From: Chryseobacterium sp. BLS98
Lineage (GTDB): Bacteria > Bacteroidota > Bacteroidia > Flavobacteriales > Weeksellaceae
Length of the DNA: 64,000 nt
Direction of reading: 5' to 3'
Assembly: GCF_001045445.1 (NCBI RefSeq)
Contig: NZ_LFNF01000003.1
Span: 1-64,000, forward strand
Shown here: in pieces, positions 7,927-16,716 of the stretch
Numbering within the stretch: the first letter of the stretch is position 1
Layout of the letters: each line of letters starts with the position of its first letter
Notes under the pieces: model-generated
What the model was told of the DNA's origin: nothing
Seen by the model: only the letters and a program-made list of their open reading frames with translations
Database searches by the model: none
Program-made: the position numbers and the translations under genes

Positions 7927-8685
7927 ATGAAAAAGATTTCCATACTTACATGTATACTCGCAGTAACAGCTGTTTTCGGGCAGAAAGTTTCAGATTATAA
8001 ATATATTTCCATTCCTCAGACCTTTAAGGATTTTGAAAAAGAGTCCTATGGTCTGGATGGAGTTTTGATAAAAACCTTAAAAACTAAAGGTTATATAGCG
8101 ATTCAGGAAGGAAAAGACCAATGGCCATCCGAAATTGATAAAAGCTCATGCAGTTTTGCAGTAGGCAATATCAATAATAAAAGTAGTTTTCTGAGAAACA
8201 AAGTAGAAGTTGAATTCAAAGACTGTAATGGAAAAGTATTATTTTCTTCAAAAGGAGATTCTAGTCTTAAAGAATATAAAGAAGGCTATCAGGATGCGCT
8301 TAACCGGTCTCTGGTTTCACTTCCCGTTTCAAATCCTGTAGCTAGTCTTCAGGTTACAAAATCTGAAAGCCCAAAAGAACAACAGGTCGTGAAAAAAACT
8401 GAAGAGACTTCATCTGTATCCGTTTCTGAAAATAAGTCCGGAAAATACACCAACGGTAAAGTAAACCTACAGAAAATCCAGGTGGATACCAATCAGTTTA
8501 TCCTGGCAGACGGAGGAAGCTCTGTGCCATTTGCTGTTTTTAAAACCTCCTCCAAAAAGGATGTTTTTAGAGTAAAACTTTCGGACGGAAGCTATACCAT
8601 CGGGTATTTCGAAAACGGAAATATTGTGATCGATATGCCACAATCCAATGGAGAATTTACCAAAGAAGTATTCTCATCAAAATAA
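7927..8685 (+). CDS. Secreted protein of unknown function
   Basis: A 252-residue protein with a signal peptide MKKISILTCILAVTAVFG before the mature Gln. I place the start at the ATG at 7927; the TTG at 7906 adds seven residues that break the signal-peptide pattern. The mature part has a compact N-terminal half with a Cys pair (SSCSF and KDCNGK), a Ser/Lys/Glu-rich linker (about 140-175), and a C-terminal beta-rich tail with FRVKLSDGSYTIGYFENG. I do not recognise the family. It closes the permease-PorV run and is followed by a terminator, so it may be an accessory to the PorV-like protein. Confidence 0.75.
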   Translation: MKKISILTCILAVTAVFGQKVSDYKYISIPQTFKDFEKESYGLDGVLIKTLKTKGYIAIQEGKDQWPSEIDKSSCSFAVGNINNKSSFLRNKVEVEFKDCNGKVLFSSKGDSSLKEYKEGYQDALNRSLVSLPVSNPVASLQVTKSESPKEQQVVKKTEETSSVSVSENKSGKYTNGKVNLQKIQVDTNQFILADGGSSVPFAVFKTSSKKDVFRVKLSDGSYTIGYFENGNIVIDMPQSNGEFTKEVFSSK

Positions 8686-8708
8686 GACATAATACAATAA
8701 ACGAATAT

Positions 8709-8741
8709 AATCCTTAATCCAAACTGAATTAAGGATTTTTT
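8709..8741. terminator. Intrinsic terminator between convergent genes
   Basis: AATCCTTAAT (8709-8718) pairs with ATTAAGGATT (8728-8737) and is followed by a T-run; it ends the PorV-like operon on the plus strand. The minus orientation lacks an equally good T-run. Confidence 0.8.
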
Positions 8742-8745
8742 GTTT

Positions 8746-10539
8746 TTAATTACCGTTGAAATATTCATAAATAACGGCTGCCTTACTTTTCCCAAGAATC
8801 TCTTCCAAAGTCTCCATACTTGATTCTTTGATCCGTTTTACAGATTTCAGTTTGGAAAGCAGAAGTTCAATGGTTTTTTCTCCAACGCCGGGAATTTCTT
8901 CCAATTCAGATTTGATGGTAGAATTTTTTCGCCTTGTTCTGTGATGCCTTACCCCGAAACGGTGAGCTTCATCCCTTACTCTCTGCAGGATTTTTAAAGT
9001 TTCAGATTTTTTATCAAGATATAAAGGAATAGAATCTTCGGGAAAGAAAATTTCCTCAAGTCTTTTGGCGATCCCTACAATCGTGATTTTGCCATAGAGA
9101 CCTAATAACTTTAAACTTTTTACGGCAGATGAAAGCTGCCCTTTTCCTCCGTCTATAAGGATCAGTTGCGGAAGATCTTCTCCTTCGTCCAGCATCCTCT
9201 TATAACGGCGGTAGATGACTTCCTCCATGGTTGCAAAGTCATTGGCTCCTTCCACTGTTTTCGGGTGGAAAATCCTGTAGTCAGCTTTACTTGGCTTACC
9301 GTCTTTAAAAACGACACAGGCGGATACAGGATTGGTTCCCTGGATATTCGAGTTATCGAAACCTTCAATATGTCTCGGCTCTACAGGCATCCGAAGAAGC
9401 TTCTGCATTTCGGACATGATTCTATTGGTATGCCTTTCCGGATCTACAATCTGTACCTGCTTCAATTTTTCTAAACGGTATTCCTTTGCGTTCTTCTCGG
9501 AAAGCTCCACGATTCTTTTTTTATCACCAACTTTCGGAACGATGAGCTTTACATTCGGAATCTCTACAGACAAATGGAACGGAAGCAATACTTCCTTGGA
9601 ATCGGAACCGAACTTTTGCCGGATTTCGATTAAAGCTTCTTCCAGAATGTCTTCATCGGTTTCTTCAAGGATTTTTTTAATTTCTGTAGTAAAACTCTGG
9701 ATGATATTTCCGTTCCTGATCTTGAAGAAATTGACGTAAGCCGCCGTTTCATCACTGGTCATTCCAAAAACATCCACATCATCAATATTAGGATTTACCA
9801 CCGTATTCTTAGCCTGGTAATCTTCCAGGATATCCAGCCTTTCCTTAATGATCTGTGCCTCTTCAAACTTAAGATTGGAAGCCATTTTCATCATCTGATT
9901 CACCAGATACTCTTTTGCTTTCCGGAAATCCCCTTTGATAATTCCGCGGATAGCATCGATCTTTTCATCATAATCCTCCTTACTTTCCAGATCTTCACAG
10001 GGACCTTCACAGTTTTTAATATGATATTCAAGACAAACCTTATATTTTCCTTCTGCAATTTTTGAAGGTGCAAGATTAAGATTACAGGTTCTGAGCTTAT
10101 AAATATGTTTAATGGTATCCAGTAAAATCTTTGCCGGGCGTACCTTAGCGTAAGGACCATAGTATTCGGAACCGTCTTTGATTACATTTCTGGTCAGGAA
10201 TATTCTTGGAAAACTTTCATTTTTAATACAGATCCAAGGATAGGTCTTGTCATCCTTCAGCAATACATTGTAAAAAGGGCGGTGCTCCTTGATCAGGTTG
10301 TTTTCCAGTAAAAGGGCATCATATTCACTGTTTACGATGGTTGTTTCAAGGCGGGCAATCTTGCTCACCATTATTTTAATTCGGTAGCCCGGAAGGTTTT
10401 TATTGAAATAGGACAGGACCCTTTTCTTTAAATGTTTGGCTTTTCCTACATACAGTAATTGATCGTTTTTATCATAATAACGATAAACGCCAGGTTCCGA
10501 TGGTAAAGTTTTGAGCTGTAATTCTAAAGAAGGATTCAT
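8746..10539 (-). CDS. uvrC: Excinuclease ABC subunit C
   Basis: A 597-residue UvrC, the dual-incision nuclease of nucleotide excision repair. The GIY-YIG domain starts near residue 17 (GVYRYYDKNDQLLYVGKAKHL) and makes the 3' cut. A UVR helical pair near 200-235 binds UvrB, the RNase H-like half with IEGFDNSNI and ILIDGGKGQL makes the 5' cut, and C-terminal helix-hairpin-helix motifs (EIPGVGEKT) bind DNA. Length is normal. The gene is alone, as usual in this phylum. A consensus promoter box sits so close to the ATG that the message may be leaderless. Confidence 0.97.
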   Translation of the reverse strand: MNPSLELQLKTLPSEPGVYRYYDKNDQLLYVGKAKHLKKRVLSYFNKNLPGYRIKIMVSKIARLETTIVNSEYDALLLENNLIKEHRPFYNVLLKDDKTYPWICIKNESFPRIFLTRNVIKDGSEYYGPYAKVRPAKILLDTIKHIYKLRTCNLNLAPSKIAEGKYKVCLEYHIKNCEGPCEDLESKEDYDEKIDAIRGIIKGDFRKAKEYLVNQMMKMASNLKFEEAQIIKERLDILEDYQAKNTVVNPNIDDVDVFGMTSDETAAYVNFFKIRNGNIIQSFTTEIKKILEETDEDILEEALIEIRQKFGSDSKEVLLPFHLSVEIPNVKLIVPKVGDKKRIVELSEKNAKEYRLEKLKQVQIVDPERHTNRIMSEMQKLLRMPVEPRHIEGFDNSNIQGTNPVSACVVFKDGKPSKADYRIFHPKTVEGANDFATMEEVIYRRYKRMLDEGEDLPQLILIDGGKGQLSSAVKSLKLLGLYGKITIVGIAKRLEEIFFPEDSIPLYLDKKSETLKILQRVRDEAHRFGVRHHRTRRKNSTIKSELEEIPGVGEKTIELLLSKLKSVKRIKESSMETLEEILGKSKAAVIYEYFNGN

Positions 10540-10543
10540 ATAA

Positions 10544-10551
10544 CAAAATTA
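10544..10551 (-). promoter_or_regulatory. Candidate -7 box of uvrC, predicting a leaderless mRNA
   Basis: On the minus strand this reads TAATTTTG (exact TAnnTTTG), ending 5 nt from the uvrC ATG (first base at 10539). Transcription starting at the usual distance would begin at or within 1-3 nt of the start codon. Confidence 0.4.
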
Positions 10552-10581
10552 CGGAATCCATCCGGGATTTAAAAGAACAAA

Positions 10582-10607
10582 AAAACTGCAGAATTTTCTG
10601 CAGTTTT
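10582..10607. terminator. Intrinsic terminator, bidirectional by symmetry
   Basis: AAAACTGCAGAA (10582-10593) is the exact complement of TTCTGCAGTTTT (10596-10607). With flanking A and T runs it ends the minus-strand secreted-protein gene at 10627. It lies about 30 bp beyond the uvrC promoter box. Confidence 0.75.
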
Positions 10608-10626
10608 AATGATATGGTTTAATATT

Positions 10627-11388
10627 TTATCCGTTGTTCATTGAAGTATATTCATTCACAAGAAAGCTGAAATAATCCCATTCAACAGAATTTTTAGGAT
10701 ATTTTTTCATGAATTCTGCATTGTCGCCAAACAGGAAATCATAATTATCTTCAAAATCATCCTTGTGAAGCCACATCACCTTATCTCCTTTCTTTACATA
10801 ATAAGACTTGATAACGCCGCCACCAAGCTGTGGGGAACCCATTACGGAAAATCCGGTTGTTTCTTTAGCCCTCGGATCATGATAAACAGAAATGATATCA
10901 CTAAACTCAGGATTGATAAGCTGCATCAGGAATTCTTTGTCATCTTTTTTGTTTTTCAGAGAAACGGTTTGGTTAACAAAGTGTATTCTTTCCCCGGTCG
11001 TATTCTTTGTCAGTTTTTTAGTTCCGAAATTTCTGATATTTCCCATGTATTTTCCAACTTTTGCAATTTTTTCTGCATTGGTAGGGTATACATACATTTC
11101 ACGGATCTGGTCAGCATTGAAGACTTCACTTTTTTTCGTGATGCTGTCTTTCACAGAAACCTCATAGATCTGTCCTTTTTTTGTTTCAATCTTGCTGCAG
11201 AAACCTTTATGAGCAGTTCCGTCTTTTAAAATAATAGTTGATGTTTTCTTGGGAGATGGAGAATTAAAGCCTTCATTGAAGAGATACATTTCCATTTTTT
11301 TAATGTCTTCCTTAGTATATTTTACTTTCTGGGCGAAAGTAGCAGTACCTGCAAGACATAATGTAAGCAGTAAAGTTTTAAGTTTCAT
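10627..11388 (-). CDS. Secreted protein of unknown function
   Basis: A 253-residue protein with a clear signal peptide (MKLKTLLLTLCLAGTATFAQ). The mature part begins with a Lys-rich helix, followed by a segment with ILKDGTAHKGFCSKIETKKGQIYEVSVKDS that looks like a small beta sheet, and a C-terminal region rich in Asp, Phe and Tyr. No catalytic motif or family was recognised. Similar signal-peptide proteins of about 250 residues are common and largely uncharacterised in this phylum. It stands alone between a terminator and the divergent hutH. Confidence 0.75.
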   Translation of the reverse strand: MKLKTLLLTLCLAGTATFAQKVKYTKEDIKKMEMYLFNEGFNSPSPKKTSTIILKDGTAHKGFCSKIETKKGQIYEVSVKDSITKKSEVFNADQIREMYVYPTNAEKIAKVGKYMGNIRNFGTKKLTKNTTGERIHFVNQTVSLKNKKDDKEFLMQLINPEFSDIISVYHDPRAKETTGFSVMGSPQLGGGVIKSYYVKKGDKVMWLHKDDFEDNYDFLFGDNAEFMKKYPKNSVEWDYFSFLVNEYTSMNNG

Positions 11389-11525
11389 AAGTTATTGAGA
11401 ATTGTTTTTAATTTCGGCAGTAAAAATAGCAAATTAATTTACTTATCGTTTATAAAAATGCAACACAGCGAAATTTAGCTTTTCCAATTATCGTTAAATG
11501 TGTAATTTTAAGAAAATTTTTAGAA

Positions 11526-13016
11526 ATGATATACGGTGTAGATGTTTTCACTTTCCATGATGTTCTGGAAATCTGTAAAAAACCAGGTAAAGCCAAACTT
11601 AATAAAGCGGCCAAAGAACAGATCCTAAAATCTCAGAAAAATGTTCAGAAAATAGTAGAGTCCGATAGATGCGTCTATGGGATCAATACTGGTTTCGGAC
11701 CTCTTTGTGATACCAAAATATCAGCTGACGAAACTGCCCAGCTGCAGTATAATCTTATTATTTCCCATGCAGTAGGAGTAGGAAAACCTATCCATAAAGA
11801 ACTTTCCAAAATCATGATCATTGCAAAAGTTCATGCTTTATCAAAAGGATTTTCAGGAGTTTCCCTGGAAGTGATTGAAAGACTAATCCTGATGCTGGAA
11901 AAAGATATTATTCCTGTAGTGCCGGAGCAGGGTTCTGTAGGGGCATCCGGAGATCTTGCTCCTCTTGCCCATCTTGTGCTTCCATTGCTTGGACTGGGAC
12001 AGGTTTGGGAAGGAGATCAGATTTACGAAACCATGGAAGTTCTGGACAGACATGGTCTTGAACCATTGGCATTAGGCCCTAAAGAAGGTTTGGGACTGAT
12101 CAACGGAACCCAGTTTATTCTGGCTCATGCAATTAAAGGATTGGAAAAGTTTGAATACTTACTAAATCTTGCGGATATGACTGCTGCAATGAGCATTGAA
12201 GCTTACAGAGGTTCTGAAAGTCCGTTCAAAAAAGAACTTCACGATATAAGACCCTTCGAAGGTAGCAAGAAAGTAGCGGCCAGAATGGTTAAATTTTTAA
12301 AAGGCTCAGAAAATATGAAGGCCCATGAAGACTGTGAAAGGGTTCAGGATCCTTATTCCATGAGATGTGTTCCGCAGGTACACGGAGCCAGCAGAAATGC
12401 TTTTGAACACCTTAAAATGATGGCAGAAACAGAACTGAATTCTGTAACAGACAATCCAATCGTTCTAAGTGCTGAAGAATCTATTTCCGGAGGAAACTTC
12501 CACGGGCAGCTGATGGCTCTTCCATTGGATTATGCAACACTGGCAGCAGCAGAGCTTGGAAATATATCAGACAGAAGAAGCTATTTATTGCTGGAAGGAA
12601 AATACGGACTCCCAAGATTACTGACGGAAAGCTCAGGACTGAATTCAGGATTCATGATTCCGCAATATACTTCAGCTGCTTTGGTTACGGAAAATAAAAC
12701 GCTGTGTTTCCCGGCTTCAGCAGATTCTATCCCTACAAGTCTGGGGCAGGAAGACCATGTTTCCATGGGAAGTATTTCCGGCAGGAAATTCAATCAGGTG
12801 TTGGGAAATCTTGTCAATATTTTAGCTGTGGAATTAATGTTTGCAGCACAGGGACTGGAATTCAGGAGACCTTCAAAATGCTCGAAGATCATCGAAGAAA
12901 ACTATGCGATTATTCGTTCAAAAGTTAAAAAACTTGAAGATGACAGGCTGATAGGTAAAGATATGCTGGCCATTGCAGAGCTGATCAATGAAAGAAAATT
13001 TAATGTAGACGCTTAA
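11526..13016 (+). CDS. hutH: Histidine ammonia-lyase
   Basis: A 496-residue member of the MIO-dependent ammonia-lyase family, which deaminates L-histidine to trans-urocanate. The MIO cofactor forms from Ala-Ser-Gly at 140-142 inside GSVGASGDLAPLAHL. YGINTGFGPL (51-60) supplies the conserved tyrosine loop, and the NGTQ and DRRSYLLL segments also match. Length is usual. No other hut genes (hutU, hutI, hutG) are adjacent, so the pathway would be dispersed. A phenylalanine or tyrosine ammonia-lyase or aminomutase cannot be excluded from sequence alone, but histidine is the best guess. The DUF2059 gene follows 8 bp downstream. Confidence 0.9.
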   Translation: MIYGVDVFTFHDVLEICKKPGKAKLNKAAKEQILKSQKNVQKIVESDRCVYGINTGFGPLCDTKISADETAQLQYNLIISHAVGVGKPIHKELSKIMIIAKVHALSKGFSGVSLEVIERLILMLEKDIIPVVPEQGSVGASGDLAPLAHLVLPLLGLGQVWEGDQIYETMEVLDRHGLEPLALGPKEGLGLINGTQFILAHAIKGLEKFEYLLNLADMTAAMSIEAYRGSESPFKKELHDIRPFEGSKKVAARMVKFLKGSENMKAHEDCERVQDPYSMRCVPQVHGASRNAFEHLKMMAETELNSVTDNPIVLSAEESISGGNFHGQLMALPLDYATLAAAELGNISDRRSYLLLEGKYGLPRLLTESSGLNSGFMIPQYTSAALVTENKTLCFPASADSIPTSLGQEDHVSMGSISGRKFNQVLGNLVNILAVELMFAAQGLEFRRPSKCSKIIEENYAIIRSKVKKLEDDRLIGKDMLAIAELINERKFNVDA

Positions 13017-13024
13017 TCATTTAT

Positions 13025-13492
13025 ATGAAAAGACTAATCACCGTTTTAGGTCTGTTTGCCGGAACATTTATATTTTCTCAAACTTCTGATGCTAAAGCCC
13101 GGGAGCTTGTCAAAATCATGGGAGCAGATAAACTGGCTATTTCTGGAATGAAATCGCAGATTCAGGAGCTTAAAAAAACTTCTCCTGAGATTTCGGATGA
13201 ATTTGTAAAAGAATTTATTTCAGAAATTACACCCGAAAAGATTATTGAGGTGTATGCCCCAATTTATATGAAATATTATACAGAGCCGGAAATGGATGAA
13301 CTTATAAAATTTTATAAATCTCCTTTGGGACAGAAAGGTATTTCGCTTGTACCATCCATTATGAAGGAAAGTATAGAAGCAGGAGGCAAGTTAGGCAGGG
13401 AAACGGCCATCAAGGTAAAGGAAAGGCTTAATAAAAAAGCCGGTTACCAAAATCCGCCACCACCTATGCCGGAAAAAACGGAAAATAAATAA
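13025..13492 (+). CDS. DUF2059 domain secreted protein
   Basis: A 155-residue protein with a signal peptide (MKRLITVLGLFAGTFIFSQ). The mature part matches DUF2059: a helical domain with YMKYYTEPEMDELIKFYKSPLGQK near residues 80-103. The tail is Lys/Pro-rich. The function of the family is unknown; members are periplasmic or exported. It starts 8 bp after hutH, so both may be on one transcript, with a terminator following. Confidence 0.85.
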   Translation: MKRLITVLGLFAGTFIFSQTSDAKARELVKIMGADKLAISGMKSQIQELKKTSPEISDEFVKEFISEITPEKIIEVYAPIYMKYYTEPEMDELIKFYKSPLGQKGISLVPSIMKESIEAGGKLGRETAIKVKERLNKKAGYQNPPPPMPEKTENK

Positions 13493-13499
13493 ATTATAG

Positions 13500-13525
13500 G
13501 CTTCCTCTTACCGGGGAAGCTTTTT
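13500..13525 (+). terminator. Intrinsic terminator after hutH-DUF2059
   Basis: GCTTCC (13500-13505) pairs with GGAAGC (13515-13520), followed by TTTTT. The next gene's ATG lies about 38 bp further on. Confidence 0.75.
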
Positions 13526-13562
13526 GCATTACAGTTTGACATTAAATTTTTTGAATAAACCA

Positions 13563-14009
13563 ATGATCATCAAAAGAACTGATTCTTCCAATACAGATTT
13601 TCAGAACCTAGTTAAACTCCTTGATGCCGATCTGGCCGTTCGTGATGGAGAAGAACATGAATTCTATCACCAGTTTAATGCAATTGATATGCTTAAAAAC
13701 TGTGTGATAGCTTATTCTGAAGACAGGGCTGTTGGTTGTGGTGCATATAAACCTTTTTCTGAAGATGCCGTAGAGATAAAAAGAATGTATACGGATGAGG
13801 CAATGAGAGGGAAAGGATTTGCATCGAAAATATTAAATGAACTGGAAGTCTGGGCCAAAGAAGAAGGCTTTAGCAAATGTGTTCTGGAAACAGGGATCAA
13901 GCAGCCGGAAGCGATTGCTCTGTATGAAAAAAACGGATATTACAGAATCCCTAATTACGGACAGTATATTGGTATTGACAATAGTGTTTGCTACGAAAAA
14001 TTACTATAG
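13563..14009 (+). CDS. GNAT family N-acetyltransferase
   Basis: A 148-residue acetyltransferase. The acetyl-CoA loop is at about residues 79-90 (DEAMRGKGFASKIL) and the C-terminal ALYEKNGYYRIPNYGQY fits the Acetyltransf_1 fold. I chose the ATG at 13563; the open frame upstream begins inside the preceding terminator region and encodes nothing family-like. The acceptor is unknown. Probably transcribed alone. Confidence 0.85.
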   Translation: MIIKRTDSSNTDFQNLVKLLDADLAVRDGEEHEFYHQFNAIDMLKNCVIAYSEDRAVGCGAYKPFSEDAVEIKRMYTDEAMRGKGFASKILNELEVWAKEEGFSKCVLETGIKQPEAIALYEKNGYYRIPNYGQYIGIDNSVCYEKLL

Positions 14010-14126
14010 ATTTTTTAGCAGCTTGATATAAAGATTCATATTCAGGTAATATTAAATTCATTTTTTATAAGCTTTTAATTCACATCAAAGTGTTATATTG
14101 TGGTTCCAAACCATAAAATTAATACT

Positions 14127-15617
14127 ATGAAAAAAAGTGCATTTTACCTTCTGGCACTGTTCTTTACATTGAATTCGTGTACCAGGGACGAACTTCAGAC
14201 TGAAAATCCTTCTATTGAAATGGTTCAGAAAGACCCTTTAACAGGGAAGCAAATCAATTCGGAAATTAACAGTACGATCAAAAGCACCGGGACATTTAAC
14301 TGGAAAAATGCATCGGACCATCTGCTTTGGAGCGCTGTTTTCAGGGGAAACAGAATGGTTTCCATCGGCTTCGGATCTTCAAAAGATGATTTTGACAGAA
14401 GCCTGTCAGCAAACAACAAAGCAATGGAAGCTGAGATCCTTGATGTCATCAGACAGAAGGAAGGTGTGGAGCAGACGAGGTTTCTGATTTCCTCAGATCA
14501 GTATCTTAATCAGATAGATGTTATCGTAGAGAAAGAAGAAACTATTACAGCGCTGAGAAAGATGAAAACCATCCGCTACGTAGAACCGGGGGATTATCAT
14601 TATTTTGAAATAGAAAACAGTCTTAATCCCAATGCAAAATCAAGTGGTTCTTCAGGCTGTGGATTTGATTCTGCCGTTTTAAATGCTGCCGACTATACCA
14701 CAACAGCCCCTAACGCTAAAATTCCATGGGCTTTTACCCAGCACAATATTCCCAATGCATGGAGCTACAGCACAGGAGCAGGAGTGACCATAGGACTCAT
14801 TGATACCGGAGTTTCTCCCGAACAGACCTTATTGGGAAGCAGCTTTAATACCGGAGCATCTTCAGGAAGAACAATCAGTAAATTCGGATCATACGTCAAC
14901 GGATCTACTACAGACGGACCGGCAGATCAATGCGGACACGGAACCAAGATGGCTTCTGTAATGGCGGCCCCAAAAAATAATGCAGGGCTTCCTGTAGGAG
15001 TTGCCTACAATGCCAATCTCATTACTTACCGTGCGGCTTCCAATGTGGTGCTGGAAACTTCCAGTGAGCAGAATGGAGTAAAAACAGCCTTCACTGATCT
15101 GGCCAATAATACCAGTGTGAAGATTATTTCCATGTCGATGGGACATATTTTCTCCGTAGGAAAGATTGAAGATGGGGTGAAGTATGCCTATTCCAAAGGA
15201 AAGCTGATTTTCTGTGCAGGAGGAACTTCTACCAGTTTTACCAATTTTGTGGGGGTGATTTTCCCGGCAAGCATGTCCGAAACACAAGCTGTAACCGGAG
15301 TAAAAGAAGGGACTTCCAACCAGAAATGTGACGTTTGCCACTCCGGAAGCCAGATTGATTTTACCTTCCAGATGGAAAGAGCTAACGGAAATACAGTTCC
15401 TGTTTTAAGTTATTACAACAATCAGGCTGATTATGTAGGAGGTTCATCAGTTGCTACCGCTGCCACAGCAGGTATTGCTGCGCTGGTCTGGGCTAAAAAT
15501 CCTTCATGGACAAGAGGGCAGGTCTTGAATAAAATGAGACAGTCTGCCACTTATTATCCTACTGTCAATTCAAGTTATGGATACGGAAATATCAATGTTT
15601 TGAAAGCAGTACAGTAA
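14127..15617 (+). CDS. S8 family (subtilisin-like) lipoprotein peptidase
   Basis: A 496-residue exported serine protease. The N-terminus is a lipoprotein-type signal (FFTLNSC, Cys18), then a propeptide of about 170 residues containing an inhibitor-I9-like segment. The catalytic triad is Asp226 (GLIDTGVS), His271 (CGHGTKM) and Ser441 (GGSSVATAA). The oxyanion-hole asparagine is not where expected: the segment reads FCAGGTS (362-368), with Gly366 at the aligned position. A CxxC pair (401, 404) lies between that loop and the active serine. I use the ATG at 14127; the GTG at 14100 would break the signal peptide. Likely membrane-anchored; substrate unknown. Confidence 0.88.
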   Translation: MKKSAFYLLALFFTLNSCTRDELQTENPSIEMVQKDPLTGKQINSEINSTIKSTGTFNWKNASDHLLWSAVFRGNRMVSIGFGSSKDDFDRSLSANNKAMEAEILDVIRQKEGVEQTRFLISSDQYLNQIDVIVEKEETITALRKMKTIRYVEPGDYHYFEIENSLNPNAKSSGSSGCGFDSAVLNAADYTTTAPNAKIPWAFTQHNIPNAWSYSTGAGVTIGLIDTGVSPEQTLLGSSFNTGASSGRTISKFGSYVNGSTTDGPADQCGHGTKMASVMAAPKNNAGLPVGVAYNANLITYRAASNVVLETSSEQNGVKTAFTDLANNTSVKIISMSMGHIFSVGKIEDGVKYAYSKGKLIFCAGGTSTSFTNFVGVIFPASMSETQAVTGVKEGTSNQKCDVCHSGSQIDFTFQMERANGNTVPVLSYYNNQADYVGGSSVATAATAGIAALVWAKNPSWTRGQVLNKMRQSATYYPTVNSSYGYGNINVLKAVQ

Positions 15618-15655
15618 CCTATTAAAATATAAATATCGGGTAATATTTCAGTCTA

Positions 15656-15728
15656 CGGGCCGTTCATCAGGTGGAAACATATTTTCAATTTATTATTTGA
15701 AAATTCACTTTTGTTGGTGAGCGGCCCG
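15656..15728. repeat. Nested long inverted repeat in a convergent gap
   Basis: CGGGCCGTTCATCA (15656-15669) pairs in RNA along all 14 positions with TGGTGAGCGGCCCG (15715-15728), using two G-U pairs. The loop contains a second stem, ATTTTCAA (15681-15688) / TTGAAAAT (15697-15704). A T-rich tract follows on the plus strand. It may terminate the subtilase transcript or be a dispersed element. Confidence 0.6.
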
Positions 15729-15778
15729 GATTGATGATATTCTCTTTTTTAAGACTTTATGCATTTCAACATCACATG

Positions 15779-16606
15779 TTATCCTATCCTTACACTGGTC
15801 ATACTTAAAGATCCCCCGATCAGTTCATCATTGAATAAGGAAAGGTTTTCAGCTTTATCTTTTAAACCTAAAGTATAGATAAGCGGAAGGTAATGATCCG
15901 GTGTGGGAACAGCATACTGAAGAAACGTGCCTTGTTTCTGGTAATCTATAATATTCTGGAAATTTCCGTCCAGAAGCCAGTTGTTGGTTTTTTCTCGTGC
16001 TTCAACAGCCCAGTCCCAGCCGGCACCTATGGTGTCAATGTTTTTCCAGTCAATCAGCCGGAGATTATGGACAATATTCCCGCTTCCAATAATCAGAATT
16101 CCTTTTTCGCGGAGTTTATTCAGCCTTTTGGCAAGATCAAAATGATATTGCGGAGGTTGGGTATAATCTATACTCAGCTGTATGACCGGAATATCGGCAT
16201 CAGGATACATATGTTTAATGACCGACCACGCGCCATGGTCAAGTCCCCAGTTGTGATCTTCCTCTACTAAAACAGGCTCTAAAAGTTCAACTGTTTCTCT
16301 GGCCAGTTCCGGACTTCCGGGAGCAGGATATTGTACATCAAATAATGCTTTCGGAAAACCACCGAAATCATGGATTGTTCTGGGCATATCCATCGCCGTT
16401 ACAAAAGTTCCCTGTGTATACCAATGTGCAGAAACACATAAAATAGCATTGGGTTTCGGAATTTCCTGAGCCGCTTTTCTGAAGCCCTGTACAAACTGGT
16501 TTTCTTCAATAGCATTCATCGGGGAGCCATGCCCTAAAAACAGAACAGGCATTCTTTGGGTATTTCCGAAATGATCGCTGATATTTTGCAGATCGTTGAG
16601 ATTCAT
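15779..16606 (-). CDS. 4,5-DOPA-extradiol-dioxygenase-like protein (YgiD family)
   Basis: A 275-residue class III extradiol ring-cleavage dioxygenase. LFLGHGSPMNAIEEN (23-37) carries the first metal histidine, CVSAHWYTQGTF the second region, and LDHGAWSVIKHMYPDADIPVIQLSID a further conserved block. YgiD-type enzymes are zinc or iron proteins of about 260 residues; E. coli YgiD opens DOPA in vitro, but the natural substrate is unclear. Cytoplasmic. The next gene upstream, YceI, ends at a terminator, so this is probably monocistronic. Confidence 0.9.
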   Translation of the reverse strand: MNLNDLQNISDHFGNTQRMPVLFLGHGSPMNAIEENQFVQGFRKAAQEIPKPNAILCVSAHWYTQGTFVTAMDMPRTIHDFGGFPKALFDVQYPAPGSPELARETVELLEPVLVEEDHNWGLDHGAWSVIKHMYPDADIPVIQLSIDYTQPPQYHFDLAKRLNKLREKGILIIGSGNIVHNLRLIDWKNIDTIGAGWDWAVEAREKTNNWLLDGNFQNIIDYQKQGTFLQYAVPTPDHYLPLIYTLGLKDKAENLSLFNDELIGGSLSMTSVRIG

Positions 16607-16623
16607 AAATAGGTAATTATTGA

Positions 16624-16662
16624 AAAAGGTTCAAGGCTTTTAGAAAAATCCCTGAACCTTTT
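16624..16662 (-). terminator. Intrinsic terminator of the YceI gene
   Basis: AAAAGGTTCA (16624-16633) is complementary to TGAACCTTTT (16653-16662). On the minus strand it ends in a T-run, just before the start of the YgiD gene. Confidence 0.7.
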
Positions 16663-16716
16663 GTATGTTTTAATTTTATAGTAGTTTTTGAAATATTATC
16701 AAAAACCGTATCTGTA

